The notes: generated by a model from the letters alone, not told the origin. A stretch of DNA of 44,181 nt from an uncultured Clostridia bacterium (GCA_944387545.1 CALXFE010000012.1:1-44181); one strand, 5' to 3'. Shown: positions 1 through 9,505, numbered from the stretch's first letter. Program-made: numbers and translations.

Positions 1-13
1 CATCATTAAAATT

Positions 14-45
14 TAAGAACTTAGATTTTAATTTCTAAGTTCTTA
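14..45 (-). terminator. Intrinsic terminator after the GH3 gene
   Basis: A 12-bp perfect inverted repeat (TAAGAACTTAGA / TCTAAGTTCTTA) with an 8-nt loop lies about 25 bases past the stop of the GH3 gene. On the minus strand it is followed by an A/T-rich stretch beginning AATTTT. It would end the two-gene glycosidase transcript. Confidence 0.7.
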
Positions 46-71
46 CAAAAATTTTCCGAAACTTCTTGACA

Positions 72-2297
72 CTAATAGGTTAATTCAAATTTTTCCTCTA
101 AAACTTTCTCAGAATCTCCTCCCACAAAGAGTTTAAATTCTCCATTTTCGGCTATAAATTCTAGTTTATTATTCCAAAACTTTAACATATGCATATCTAT
201 ATCAAAATGTATATATTTTATTTCATGGGGTCTAAAATATTCTTTTTTAAATGCCTTTAATTCTTTTACTGGTCTTACAACACTTCCATATAAGTCTTGA
301 ATATATAATTGCACCACTTCATATCCTGCATAATCACTTTGATTTTCTATTTTCACAGTTACAGTAATCGTTTCATTTCCATTCATTATATGTTTGTTTA
401 GGTATAACTCTGTATATTTAAAATTACAATATGACAAACCATATCCAAATGGATAAAAACTTTCTGTCGGAATGTCTTGATATCTGGATACATATCGAAG
501 GTTATTATGATGTGGTCTACCTGTATTATAATGGTTATAATATACTGGACATTGTCCTACATTTTGTGGAAAGCTCATAGTTAATTTTCCTGATGGATTT
601 TCTTCTCCTAATAGCATTTCTGTAATGGCTTTTGCTCCTGTGGTTCCTGGAAACCATACCTCTAAAATCGCATCTAATTTTTTCTCTATGCTACTTAATT
701 CGATTGGTCTACCATTAAATAAAATTAATATCATTGGCTTTGATAATTTATATAATTCATTGATTAATTCTATTTGATTTTCTGGTAAAGCAATATTAGA
801 ACGTGAACATGCTTCTCCACTTTGTCTATAATGCTCTCCTAATGCTAAAAGAATCACATCTGCCTTTTTTGCAACTTGTATAGCTGAAATAATCATCTCT
901 TTCTCTTTTTGGCTTTCATTTTCTACATGCACCATAGGTAATCCGTCTGCTGATAATATTTTATTAATTTCTTCTTGTCTTAAAATTTCACACCCTTTTG
1001 CATACAATACCTGAATTCCTATTTTCTCTTTAAACATATCTAAGATGGTATCATTTTTTGTTCTGTCAGAAAACATAGACCATGACCCAGTGATTCCAAT
1101 ATTATCTATATATGGTCCAATTAGAGCAATCTTTCTATTTTTTTGTAATGGTAACACATGGTTGTTATTTTTCAATAAGACAAATGTTTCTTGTGTTAGC
1201 TTTTTTGCCTTTTCTAGATTTGTTGCATTCATTACATATGTTTTTTCTTTTATTTCATTTGCATTTCCATATGGATTTTCAAATAATCCTAATTTATTTT
1301 TTAATGTCAATATTCTTAAAACGCTTTTATTTACTTTGTTTTCTATTTCTTGATTTTCCAAGCACAAGTCTTTTAAATGATTTGCATATATGCTAGACAT
1401 CATATCAATGTCAACACCTGCATTAATAGCATTTCTTGCCGCTTCTCTTTCGTTTTCAGAATATCCATGTGCTATAGTTTCTTCAATTGCATTATAATCT
1501 GAAATGATAATTCCTTTAAATCCCAATTCTTTCCTTATCACTTCTTGAATCAGCCATTTGTTTACTGTAGATGGAATGCCATTTAATATATTAAATGATG
1601 TCATAATCATTTCTGCACCTGCTTCTATTGCTGACTTATATGCCGGTAAGTAATATTGTCTAAATTCTCTTTCTGACATATCTACTGTGTTATAGTCCCT
1701 TCCAGCTTCTACCGCTCCGTAACCTGCTATATGTTTTACACAAGATGCTATTTTTCCTATTTCTGAAAGTTTTTTTCCTTGATATGCCTTAACCATTGTT
1801 TTCGCATAAATTTCTCCTAGAAGAGGATCTTCTCCTCCGATAGATTCCATCACTCTTCCCCATCTTGCATCTCTTGATAAATCTACCATTGGTGAAAAAT
1901 TAACATTTGCACCTGCTATACTAGATTCCATGCTAGATATTTCTGTCATTTCTTTTATGGCTTGGGTATTCCATGAACACCCTTGCGCAATTGGTATGGG
2001 AAATGCAATTTTATATCCATTAATAATGTCATCCATAAATAATAAAGGTATTTTTAATCTGCTATTTGATAAATATGTATCTTGTACTTTTTTTACCCTT
2101 TCTGCTCCGACAATATTTAAAACAGAACCTACATGATATATCTTTTCTTTAGATAAATGTAAATCTTTTAATGGTCCTGTTAACATGCTTTTGGTATCAT
2201 CTGATAAAAATATATCTCCTGTAATTTGTATCATTTGTCCTATTTTTTCTTCTATCGTCATTTCATTTAATAATTCTATAATTTTTTTATGCTTCAT
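72..2297 (-). CDS. Glycoside hydrolase family 3 beta-glucosidase
   Basis: 741 aa with no signal peptide, so probably cytoplasmic. It should remove glucose from the non-reducing end of beta-glucosides by a retaining mechanism. The GH3 barrel has the usual landmarks: KH at 188-189, GRDYN at about 199-203, and the nucleophile motif SDY at 266-268 (Asp267). The second alpha/beta domain follows at about 370-600, and a fibronectin-III-like domain closes the C-terminus. The ATG overlaps the TGA of the upstream glycoamylase-fold gene by four bases (ATGA), and GGTGAT inside that gene serves as ribosome binding site, so the two are translationally coupled. The partner suggests beta-1,2-linked gluco-oligosaccharides as substrate, which is inference. 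Substrate cannot be read from sequence alone, and xylosidase or broad beta-glucosidase activity is possible. Confidence 0.93.
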   Translation of the reverse strand: MKHKKIIELLNEMTIEEKIGQMIQITGDIFLSDDTKSMLTGPLKDLHLSKEKIYHVGSVLNIVGAERVKKVQDTYLSNSRLKIPLLFMDDIINGYKIAFPIPIAQGCSWNTQAIKEMTEISSMESSIAGANVNFSPMVDLSRDARWGRVMESIGGEDPLLGEIYAKTMVKAYQGKKLSEIGKIASCVKHIAGYGAVEAGRDYNTVDMSEREFRQYYLPAYKSAIEAGAEMIMTSFNILNGIPSTVNKWLIQEVIRKELGFKGIIISDYNAIEETIAHGYSENEREAARNAINAGVDIDMMSSIYANHLKDLCLENQEIENKVNKSVLRILTLKNKLGLFENPYGNANEIKEKTYVMNATNLEKAKKLTQETFVLLKNNNHVLPLQKNRKIALIGPYIDNIGITGSWSMFSDRTKNDTILDMFKEKIGIQVLYAKGCEILRQEEINKILSADGLPMVHVENESQKEKEMIISAIQVAKKADVILLALGEHYRQSGEACSRSNIALPENQIELINELYKLSKPMILILFNGRPIELSSIEKKLDAILEVWFPGTTGAKAITEMLLGEENPSGKLTMSFPQNVGQCPVYYNHYNTGRPHHNNLRYVSRYQDIPTESFYPFGYGLSYCNFKYTELYLNKHIMNGNETITVTVKIENQSDYAGYEVVQLYIQDLYGSVVRPVKELKAFKKEYFRPHEIKYIHFDIDMHMLKFWNNKLEFIAENGEFKLFVGGDSEKVLEEKFELTY

Positions 2298-3538
2298 ATT
2301 ATCACCTTTTGTTTTGATGTATTTTCTTTGTTGATATGTAACATCTCTAACCCCTTTTGTATATATTCATTCTTCATAAAATTTTTCCATACAAATTGAG
2401 ATAGATAATTTTCTATCATCATCATAGATATACCTTTATCAATTCCTATGACTTCTTTGGAATACCACTCACCATTTTCTAAATTATATCCATCAATAAA
2501 TCCATATTTTCCCCATAATTTTGGATAATGATTGTAATAATTCTCCAATGCTTTTACACTTAATTCTGGTGTAAATACAATTGAACCTGCTGCGCCACAT
2601 GGACTAACTGTCCCATCATTTTGTCTATCAACATTTGCTAAAGCTGGCATTGCCCCATATTCACCTGAATACCCATTAGGTCCTAAGCATGCTGTTAATC
2701 CCCATGAATTTTCACCAAATGTTTTAAATCTATCTTTATTTTTGATACAATATATTCGATTAGCTACCGTTGCTTTTTTTGAATTTTCAAACCAATCAAT
2801 ACCATTTTCATCTTTTCTATCTCTAAAATCTATCCACGCATGAGAAAATTGATAAGTAAATAATGTTCCACAATATGTATAGATAATATCTTCTATACCT
2901 TCATATGTACATCTTTCTTTTTTCATATCATCATACATACTCTTACTGATTGGATATGTTGGAGAAGCAACACCTAAAATATATAATATCAATTGCTCAG
3001 CATACATATCCCAATGTCCCCAAAATCCTGTTTCTGGTTTATATCCCATATAAAAATAATTACTTTCTTTGTTTCTATACCATTCCCAATTCACTCTTTT
3101 ATATAGTTCTTCTGCTTTTTGCTTTATTCTTCCTCGAAAATATTCTCCTGCTAATATAGCTCCACATATAAAAATCGCCGTATCAATAATGGATATTTCA
3201 CAATTCCATTCTCTTTTTCCTGTATGTATATTTACAAAATGATAATAAAATCCATTTTTTCCTTCTACATAATTCAAAAAAGTATCTAAAGTTCTATTTG
3301 TTCTTCTATAAGCTTCTGGATAAGAAATCCAATTTCTATAAACACCAATTACTAAACCTGCTAATCCATATCCAACAGAGGCAATACTTGCAATTTCATC
3401 TGCATACATATCTTTATCTTTTATTAACCCATAACCATCACTTTTTAAGTCTACGTTTGCTTCTTTTATAAAGAAATGATAACTTGCCTTTAACTCTTTT
3501 ACCAATAATGTATCTCCATATTTCTTTAGTAATCTCAT
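2294..3538 (-). CDS. Glycoamylase-fold (GH144-like) protein, possible endo-beta-1,2-glucanase
   Basis: 414 aa that read through as the glycoamylase (PF10091-type) alpha/alpha-barrel family. Recognisable blocks run in order: GYGLAGLVIGVYRNW near 57-70, a WNCEISIIDTA block near 111-121, EQLILYILGVASPTYP near 181-196, FSHAWIDFRD near 231-240, ENSWGLTACLGPNGY near 276-290, a DGT..P..AAGSI..TPE block near 308-325, and IGIDKGISMMMIENY near 364-378. The best-characterised members are GH144 endo-beta-1,2-glucanases and domains of cyclic beta-1,2-glucan synthases. It lacks a signal peptide and membrane segments, unlike secreted GH144 enzymes, so it probably acts on imported oligosaccharides. It is first in an operon with the GH3 gene (4-base overlap). 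AAGGAT precedes the ATG. Exact specificity is unproven. Confidence 0.75.
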   Translation of the reverse strand: MRLLKKYGDTLLVKELKASYHFFIKEANVDLKSDGYGLIKDKDMYADEIASIASVGYGLAGLVIGVYRNWISYPEAYRRTNRTLDTFLNYVEGKNGFYYHFVNIHTGKREWNCEISIIDTAIFICGAILAGEYFRGRIKQKAEELYKRVNWEWYRNKESNYFYMGYKPETGFWGHWDMYAEQLILYILGVASPTYPISKSMYDDMKKERCTYEGIEDIIYTYCGTLFTYQFSHAWIDFRDRKDENGIDWFENSKKATVANRIYCIKNKDRFKTFGENSWGLTACLGPNGYSGEYGAMPALANVDRQNDGTVSPCGAAGSIVFTPELSVKALENYYNHYPKLWGKYGFIDGYNLENGEWYSKEVIGIDKGISMMMIENYLSQFVWKNFMKNEYIQKGLEMLHINKENTSKQKVII

Positions 3539-3946
3539 ATATATCCTTCACCTCTAATACTATCTTAGCATGTCTTTTTGCTTTTTTCTATGGGAATTTT
3601 TGGTCACTCATTTATTATAGTGAATAAATATCTAATAAAAAATCTATCTATCGTTAAATTTTATTACCATCTTGCATCAATTATGTAAATGTAATATAAT
3701 ATTTGCTGTAACTTATTCATAAAATACTGCTATTTTGCAGTATTTCTTGTAACTAAAATGAAAGAGGTATACAGAATGACAGAAAAATTCAAAACAATTC
3801 TAGATCTTCTTTATATAAATTTTTCTTTCTTTCCTACTATTTCTTCATAATGTATTTTTTTCATTATATCAATCATCTATTTCTTTAGCAATATTTCTTA
3901 TGTTGAATATAAAAGTTTTCGTTCATTTTTACATTTTTCAAATAAA
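3539..3946. other. Intergenic region without a convincing gene
   Basis: About 400 bases of very AT-rich DNA. It must carry the promoter of the glycosidase operon, but I see no -35/-10 pair I would defend. A 9-bp hairpin is at 3722-3745 (AAATACTGC / GCAGTATTT, 6-nt loop). A 24-codon plus-strand frame at 3776-3850 starts with a reasonable GAGG but is too short to call. No RNA gene was recognised. Confidence 0.5.
3722..3745. repeat. Intergenic hairpin AAATACTGC / GCAGTATTT
   Basis: Perfect 9-bp inverted repeat with a 6-nt loop (TATTTT). It lacks a clean U-tract on either strand, so it is either a weak bidirectional terminator between convergently read transcripts or an RNA structural element. 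Confidence 0.45.
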
Positions 3947-4723
3947 CTAGAAAAAGAAGCCATTACTGACTTCTTTTCTTCTTATAAGTTGCCAAGGTGT
4001 TGCTGGGCACCATTGTCCTGATGGATCTTCTTTCTTCAGCCATAATACGGATTCTGTATACACCTTTGTATACAGATTCATGACCATATACTGCATTTCT
4101 ACAGTATTGTTAATACAAAAGGTTCTGGAAGTCTTTAAAATATAATCGAAATAAGTAATTGTATTCTCTTTAAAACTTATTTTTTCATATATTGTTCTTA
4201 TATGTTCCAGTTCTTTAGCTTCCTTTTCATCAAATGTATCTGTAAGATGTCTGTATCCTATCTGGTCATACTTATGTCCCAATGCTTTTATGGCAACTTG
4301 GACAAACGCTTTAAAATCTATGTAAAACCTTTCTGTTTCAAATTCTTCATTTGGTTTTACATTAAGTGCCTGCTTTCTTATTAGTCTTCCCATATTTAGG
4401 AGTAAAGCATCTATCTTTAGCCTATATTCCTTTTTTCGAATCCTTCGAATTATTTTTCTGCATTTATAATATAAACCACCGTAAAAATCCATTATAGTAA
4501 GTGCATATAACATTTCGTCTTCTTTGATTCTTCCTCCTCTAAGAATAGCAAATCCTTCTTTGCAAAGCATTCTTATCTTTCCGTTTGCATCGAGTTTAGG
4601 ATCAATTTCAAAAGAATCTAATCGCTCTATAATCTCAAAAATTCTTCTATCTTTCCTAGCTAACTCTAATAATTCTTTCCGCATATTTTCTATGTTTTTT
4701 AATAACTCTTCTGATTTTCTCAT
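3947..4723 (-). CDS. Orphan hypothetical protein, 258 aa, single-gene unit
   Basis: I do not recognise the family. The protein is highly charged. It has a helical, coiled-coil-like N-terminus (about 1-40), Lys/Arg-rich segments near 88-105, and a C-terminal segment with several aromatic and Cys residues. There is no signal peptide or membrane helix. Base use is less AT-rich than neighbouring genes, and it contains an in-frame CGG (codon 15, 4679-4681), absent from the recognisable genes here except at frame breaks. It has a near-perfect promoter with a dyad upstream, a good GGGGAGG ribosome site, and a terminator formed by its own last codons. Together these suggest an independently acquired or independently regulated single-gene cassette. 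Confidence 0.7.
   Translation of the reverse strand: MRKSEELLKNIENMRKELLELARKDRRIFEIIERLDSFEIDPKLDANGKIRMLCKEGFAILRGGRIKEDEMLYALTIMDFYGGLYYKCRKIIRRIRKKEYRLKIDALLLNMGRLIRKQALNVKPNEEFETERFYIDFKAFVQVAIKALGHKYDQIGYRHLTDTFDEKEAKELEHIRTIYEKISFKENTITYFDYILKTSRTFCINNTVEMQYMVMNLYTKVYTESVLWLKKEDPSGQWCPATPWQLIRRKEVSNGFFF
3949..3979 (-). terminator. Terminator embedded in the last codons of the 258-aa gene
   Basis: On the minus strand AGAAAAGAAGTCA pairs with TGGCTTCTTTTTCT around a GTAA tetraloop, with one G-T wobble, and the U-rich arm runs into the TAG stop (3947-3949). The hairpin therefore also encodes the last residues of the protein (the segment ending SNGFFF). Confidence 0.6.
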
Positions 4724-4765
4724 TCGTGTGTCCTCCCCTTAATTGTGGTTGAGTAATTATAGTTT

Positions 4766-4804
4766 CATAATATGATTATATCACCTTTATCCATATTATG
4801 TCAA
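4766..4804 (-). promoter_or_regulatory. Consensus sigma-A promoter with dyad (candidate operator)
   Basis: Minus-strand TTGACA (4799-4804) and TATAAT (4775-4780) are separated by 18 bp, essentially consensus. A perfect 9-bp inverted repeat, CATAATATG at 4766-4774 and CATATTATG at 4792-4800, brackets the -10 and touches the -35. That is the expected geometry for a dimeric repressor site controlling the 258-aa gene. Confidence 0.7.
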
Positions 4805-4854
4805 TTTCATATTCTTTTAACAAATCTATAAGAAAATTAAGAATTTATATATAA

Positions 4855-4884
4855 AAATATCTATCCTGATTAGAATAGATATTT
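4855..4884 (-). terminator. Terminator after mutS
   Basis: AAATATCTAT and ATAGATATTT (10 bp, 10-nt loop) lie about 30 bases past the mutS stop. On the minus strand the second arm runs into TTTTTATATA, giving a usable U-tract. Confidence 0.6.
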
Positions 4885-4886
4885 CT

Positions 4887-4918
4887 TTATTATTTTATTA
4901 TTTTATTATTTTATTATT
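4887..4918. repeat. Four tandem copies of TTATTATT over the mutS stop codon
   Basis: The 8-bp unit TTATTATT is repeated exactly four times and includes the mutS stop codon (4914-4916). It is a short microsatellite-like tract of the kind that changes length by slippage. Confidence 0.75.
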
Positions 4919-7542
4919 TCATTTTTTCTTTTATTCTTACCAATGTATTTAAGGCATCAATTGGTGTTAATTCATTTAGGTTGATTTTATCAATTTCATG
5001 AGCAATTTCTGCTAATTTGAAATTATACATATCAAATTGTCCCTCTACTTGTTTTTTATCTTTCTTTTCTTCTTTTTTACCTGTTAATATATTTTTTCTT
5101 TCTAAAGATTTTAAGATTTTGTTTGCCTCTTCTGTAACCAATTTTGGAACACCTGCTAATCTTGCAACATGAATACCATAACTTTCATCTGTTCCGCCTC
5201 TCACAATCTTTCTTAAAAAGATAATATCTTCTCCTTTTTCTTTAACAGCAATCGAATAGTTTTTAACACCTTCTATTTTTTCTTCTAGCTCTGTTAATTC
5301 ATGATAATGTGTTGCAAATAACGTTTTGGCTCCACATTTTTCTTTATTAGCTATATATTCTGCTACTGCCCAAGCAATAGATAAACCATCATAGGTAGAA
5401 GTGCCTCTTCCAATTTCATCTAGAATAACTAAACTGTTTGGTGTTGCTTCTTTCAAAATGGTTGCTACTTCCATCATTTCTACCATAAACGTACTTTGTC
5501 CCATACTTAAATCATCAGAAGCACCAACTCTTGTAAAGATTTTATCAACCACACCAATTTTGGCTTCTTCTGCTGGTACAAAGCTTCCCACTTGTGCCAT
5601 TAATGTAATTAAAGCCACTTGTCTCATATAGGTAGATTTACCTGCCATATTGGGTCCTGTAATAATTGATAATCGATTTTCGTCTTTATCTAGATAGGTG
5701 TCATTTTCTACAAACTCTCCAGCACCTAACATTTTTTCAATAACAGGGTGTCTTCCTGCTTTTATATCAATAACGCCTGAATTATCCACTTGTGGCATAC
5801 AGTAATTCATATCTTCTGCTACCCCGAGCAAATGATGTTAATACATCTAAAGTAGATACCAGTGTTGCTGTTTTTTGCAATCTGATAACATTTTTAGCAA
5901 TTTCTTCTCTTATTTTTGTAAACAAATCATATTCTAAACTAACAACTTTTTCCTCTGCACCTAAGATTTGATTTTCTAAGTTTTTTAACTCTTCTGTAAT
6001 ATATCTTTCTGCATTTGTTAAGGTTTGTTTTCTGACATATCTTTCCGGAACTTGGTCTAAATTTGATTTGGTGACTTCTATAAAATAACCAAATACTTTA
6101 TTAAATCCTACTTTCAAGTTTTTAATTCCTGTTTTTTCTTTTTCTTCAGCTTCTAGTTGAATAATCCAATTTTTTCCTTCTGTTGTAGCAGTTTTTAATT
6201 TATCAACCTCTTCATCATATCCTAATTTTATAATTCCACCATCTTTTACAGTCATTGGTGGGTCTTCTACAATTGATTTTTCAATCAATTCATAAATGTC
6301 TTGCAATTCATCTAAATTTTCATAAATGTCTTTTAGCATTGGAGATTGGCAAGTTTGCAATACTGCTTTTACATCTGGCAATCTTGCTAAAGAATTTTTT
6401 AATGTAATCATATCTCTTGCATTAGCATTTCCATATGCCATTTTCCCAGCTAGTCTTTCAATATCATATACTTTTTTTAGATTATCGATTACATCTCCTC
6501 TTAGCATAACATTTTCTTTTAATTCTTTTACAGCTTGTAATCTCTTATTAATTTCTAATGTGTCGATTAAAGGGTCATTTAGCCATCTTCTTAAATGTCT
6601 TCCTCCCATAGAGGTTGATGTTTTATCTAATACCCATAATAATGTTCCTTTTTTAGACTTGTCTCTCATTTTTTCTGTAATTTCTAGATTTCTTCTAGCA
6701 TTGATATCTAATGACATATATTTTGATATTTGATAAATCGTAATTTTATTAATATGGTCTAGGCTGGTCATTTGCGTTTGTTCTATATATTCAATTAACG
6801 CATTAATACTTGCGACTGCAAAGCTTTTTTCTTCTATATTTTCAATTGGCTTTTGGTTCGTATCGACTAAGTTAAATCGTAGTTTAATCATATCTGGTTT
6901 CGTATCAAAGAATTTGTCTTGAAATCTTGTAATATATATGTTAAAACGCTCTCTAATTTTACTCATTTCTTCTGTGCAGTCTGCTAAATTAGAATTAATA
7001 ACTAGTTCTGATGGTGTGTATCTTGCAATCTCATCTAAAAGTGTAGGAAAGTTGTTGTTGTCTTTAATTTCTGCTGCATAAAATTCTCCTGTTGATATAT
7101 CACATACACTAAATCCAAAATAAATTCCAGACTTAAAAATAGACATAATATAGTTGTTTTTTCTTTCTTCAAGCATATTACTCTCTACTATAGTACCTGG
7201 TGTAACAACTCTAATAACGCCTCTTTTTACAATTCCTTTTGCTGTTTTGGGATCTTCTAATTGTTCACAGATTGCAACTTTATATCCTTTTGCAATTAAT
7301 TTTGAAATATACATTTCAGCCGCATGATGTGGTACACCTGCCATTGGTGCTCTTTCTGCTTGCCCGCAATCTTTTCCTGTTAATGTAATTTCTAATTCTC
7401 TTGCAGCAGTAATGGCATCATCAAAAAACATTTCATAAAAATCGCCTAATCTGTAAAACAAGATACAATCTTTATATTGTTCTTTTGTTTCAAGATATCT
7501 TTGCATCATCGGTGAAAATTCTTTATCTTTATTTTCTGCCAT
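4914..7542 (-). CDS. mutS: DNA mismatch repair protein MutS, split by a +1 frame break
   Basis: MutS recognises mismatches and starts mismatch repair. Its parts are encoded in two frames: residues 1-572 (mismatch-binding domain from the [10 protein letters not shown] region, then connector, core and clamp) and a second frame with the ATPase, namely Walker A GPNMAGKS, Walker [17 protein letters not shown] and ATHYHEL. The first frame stops 14 codons after codon 573, a CGG at 5824-5826. Skipping the C of that codon (base 5826) gives FA-G-VAED and a continuous protein of about 875 aa, a normal MutS length. Both halves are well conserved, which argues against an old pseudogene. The ATG directly follows the TAG of the 183-aa gene upstream, so miaB, that gene and mutS look like one operon. 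The frame break may be real (programmed) or a base-call artefact. Confidence 0.92.
5820..5829 (-). other. Frame-break site in mutS (GCT CGG GGT)
   Basis: Zero frame reads GCT CGG GGT AGC. The +1 frame reads GCT, skip C, GGG GTA GCA (A-G-V-A). Dropping one G of the G4 run would also restore the frame, giving R instead of G, so the exact extra base is ambiguous here. Confidence 0.75.
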
Positions 7543-8094
7543 CTATATTTCTTCCTCTCCTTCTTTTTCCTTTTGTTTCTTTTCTTTTGCTAATTCTCTT
7601 TTTATTTCCTGATAGTGTTTTATATTTTTCTCTAATCCAGTATGAGAAATAGTTACATTTCCTAATATAGTTGTTCCAGAACTGATAATTCTAGCAGCCT
7701 CACTATAATTTCCATTAGTCTGTTCTAAAATTTCATTCATAATGTTTAACTTTTTTAATAAATCTTCCAATTCCGGTTTTATAACAACCACTCTACTAGG
7801 TAATTCATCTATTTTCTGTTGTAATTTTTCAGGCAATTTTTCTTTTTGCATATTTGGTACATATTCTTTTTCATATAAATCTATAATTGATAAATCTTCT
7901 CCATTTTCTTTTATCTTTCTAATATTTCTAAGGACTGTAGATCTCGCAATTTTTAAACCATTTCTCGCCAAACATTCCTCTATGGAACATCTTTCTTGCA
8001 TAGCTTCTATTAAAATGGCTTCATAATCTATATGCGTATATTGCTTTGGTTTTATTCTTTTTTGTAAATGATTTTCATTTTTTGCTTCCATCAT
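7543..8094 (-). CDS. Conserved-context hypothetical protein between miaB and mutS
   Basis: 183 aa when begun at the ATG at 8094, which has AAAGGA at correct spacing; a GTG two codons earlier sits too close to it. The N-terminal half is basic with a possible helix-turn-helix (near 20-60: EECLARNGLKIARSTVLRNI). The middle is helical and the C-terminus is a Lys/Glu-rich tail (EKKQKEKEGEEE). The start overlaps the end of miaB by 20 bases, and its TAG abuts the mutS ATG, so all three are probably co-transcribed and coupled. I do not recognise the family. A nucleic-acid-binding role is only a guess from charge and the helical pattern. Confidence 0.75.
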   Translation of the reverse strand: MMEAKNENHLQKRIKPKQYTHIDYEAILIEAMQERCSIEECLARNGLKIARSTVLRNIRKIKENGEDLSIIDLYEKEYVPNMQKEKLPEKLQQKIDELPSRVVVIKPELEDLLKKLNIMNEILEQTNGNYSEAARIISSGTTILGNVTISHTGLEKNIKHYQEIKRELAKEKKQKEKEGEEEI

Positions 8095-9505
8095 ATACAC
8101 TTCCTTTCAAATACCACATATGTTCTGATACAATTTCTAATTCTATCATTTGGTTAATCAAGTGTTTATCTCCTTCAAATATAACCACTTTATTGCTATC
8201 TGTTCTCCCTGTTAACATATTTTCATTATTTTTACTGGTTCCTTCTACTAATACTTTTTGAATGGTTCCTACATATTTTTGATTATTTTCTTCTATTTGA
8301 CTTTCAACTAATGCTTTTAATCTATCAAAACGGTTATGCTTTATATCTTCTGGAATTTGATTTTCCATTTTATCTCCTGGAGTGCCTACTCTTCTTGAAT
8401 AGATAAACATATATACTTGTTCAAATTTTACTTTTCTTACAACATCTAAGGTATCTTCAAATTCTTCTTCTGTCTCTCCTGGAAATCCAACAATAATATC
8501 TGTTGATAATGTTAGATTTGGTATTTGAGCTTTCATTTTATCCACCAAATTTAGATATTGTTCTTTTGTATATCTTCGATTCATTTCTTTTAATACTTTT
8601 GTATTTCCAGATTGTAAAGGTAAATGTATTAATTTACATACTTTATCACAATCACGAATCGCTTCAATTACATCATCTGTAAAATCTTTTGGATGTGGTG
8701 AAACAAATCGAATTCTTTCAATTCCTTCTATTTTGTTGATTGCTCTTAATAAAGTTGCAAAAGAATTTACCCCTTCATATGCTTCAAATGGTTTTCCCTT
8801 TTCTTTTTCTACACGTAAATAGGAATTGACATTTTGTCCTAATAAGGTAATTTCTTTATAACCTTGTTTGGCTAATTCTTCTACTTCTTTTATAATCTCT
8901 TTTGGTTCTCTACTTCTTTCTCTTCCTCTTACATATGGTACAATACAATATGTACAAAAATTATTACATCCATTCATAATGGTAACAGAAGCTTTTATAT
9001 TGCTATCTCTTTTTATAGGAAGACCTTCATAGATTTCTCCATCTATATCTAAAATATCTTCTTGTTTTTTCTTTTCAATTAATGCTTTATATAAATCTTC
9101 TGGAAAACGATATAGTGTATGGGTTCCAAATAGAATATCGACAAAAGGGTAAGATTCTTTTATTTTATCGGTTATATGTTTTTCTTGCATCATACAACCA
9201 CCAATGGCAATAATTGTCCCTTTTTCTTCTTTTACACGTTTTAGCTCTCCTAATTTTCCAAATAACTTATCTTCTGCATTTTCTCTTACACAACAAGTAT
9301 TAAATAAGTTCAAATCTGCTTCTTGAAAGTTATCTGTTTTTAGATATCCCATATTTTCTAACATACCACAAAGTTTTTCAGAATCATTTTCATTTAGTTG
9401 ACATCCCATTGTTAAAATGTGATATTTTAAATTTTTTCCTGTATTTAATTCTTTTATTTTTTCTATATATTCTTCTTGTTTTTTTACTTCATTTATTGTA
9501 TTCAC
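8075..9505 (-). CDS. miaB: tRNA-2-methylthio-N6-dimethylallyladenosine synthase MiaB
   Basis: Radical-SAM methylthiotransferase that adds a methylthio group to i6A37 of tRNAs. Three domains are visible: an N-terminal MTTase domain with the first cluster cysteines (MGCQLNENDSE, FNTCCVRENAE, IGGCMMQ), the radical-SAM domain with CNNFCTYC (CxxxCxxC) and PYVRGRERSR, and a C-terminal TRAM domain (from about NQKYVGTIQKVLVEG). The ATG at 9511 is only one base from GGAGG. The GTG two codons later (9505) has ideal 7-base spacing, so I chose it; the protein is then 476 aa. It heads the miaB, 183-aa gene, mutS operon, a gene order common in Firmicutes. Confidence 0.93.
   Translation of the reverse strand: MNTINEVKKQEEYIEKIKELNTGKNLKYHILTMGCQLNENDSEKLCGMLENMGYLKTDNFQEADLNLFNTCCVRENAEDKLFGKLGELKRVKEEKGTIIAIGGCMMQEKHITDKIKESYPFVDILFGTHTLYRFPEDLYKALIEKKKQEDILDIDGEIYEGLPIKRDSNIKASVTIMNGCNNFCTYCIVPYVRGRERSREPKEIIKEVEELAKQGYKEITLLGQNVNSYLRVEKEKGKPFEAYEGVNSFATLLRAINKIEGIERIRFVSPHPKDFTDDVIEAIRDCDKVCKLIHLPLQSGNTKVLKEMNRRYTKEQYLNLVDKMKAQIPNLTLSTDIIVGFPGETEEEFEDTLDVVRKVKFEQVYMFIYSRRVGTPGDKMENQIPEDIKHNRFDRLKALVESQIEENNQKYVGTIQKVLVEGTSKNNENMLTGRTDSNKVVIFEGDKHLINQMIELEIVSEHMWYLKGSVYDGSKK

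Noticed and set aside
3776..3850. 24-codon plus-strand frame beginning MTEKFKTILD
   Set aside because: It has a passable GAGG but is too short, with no recognised family and no terminator of its own.
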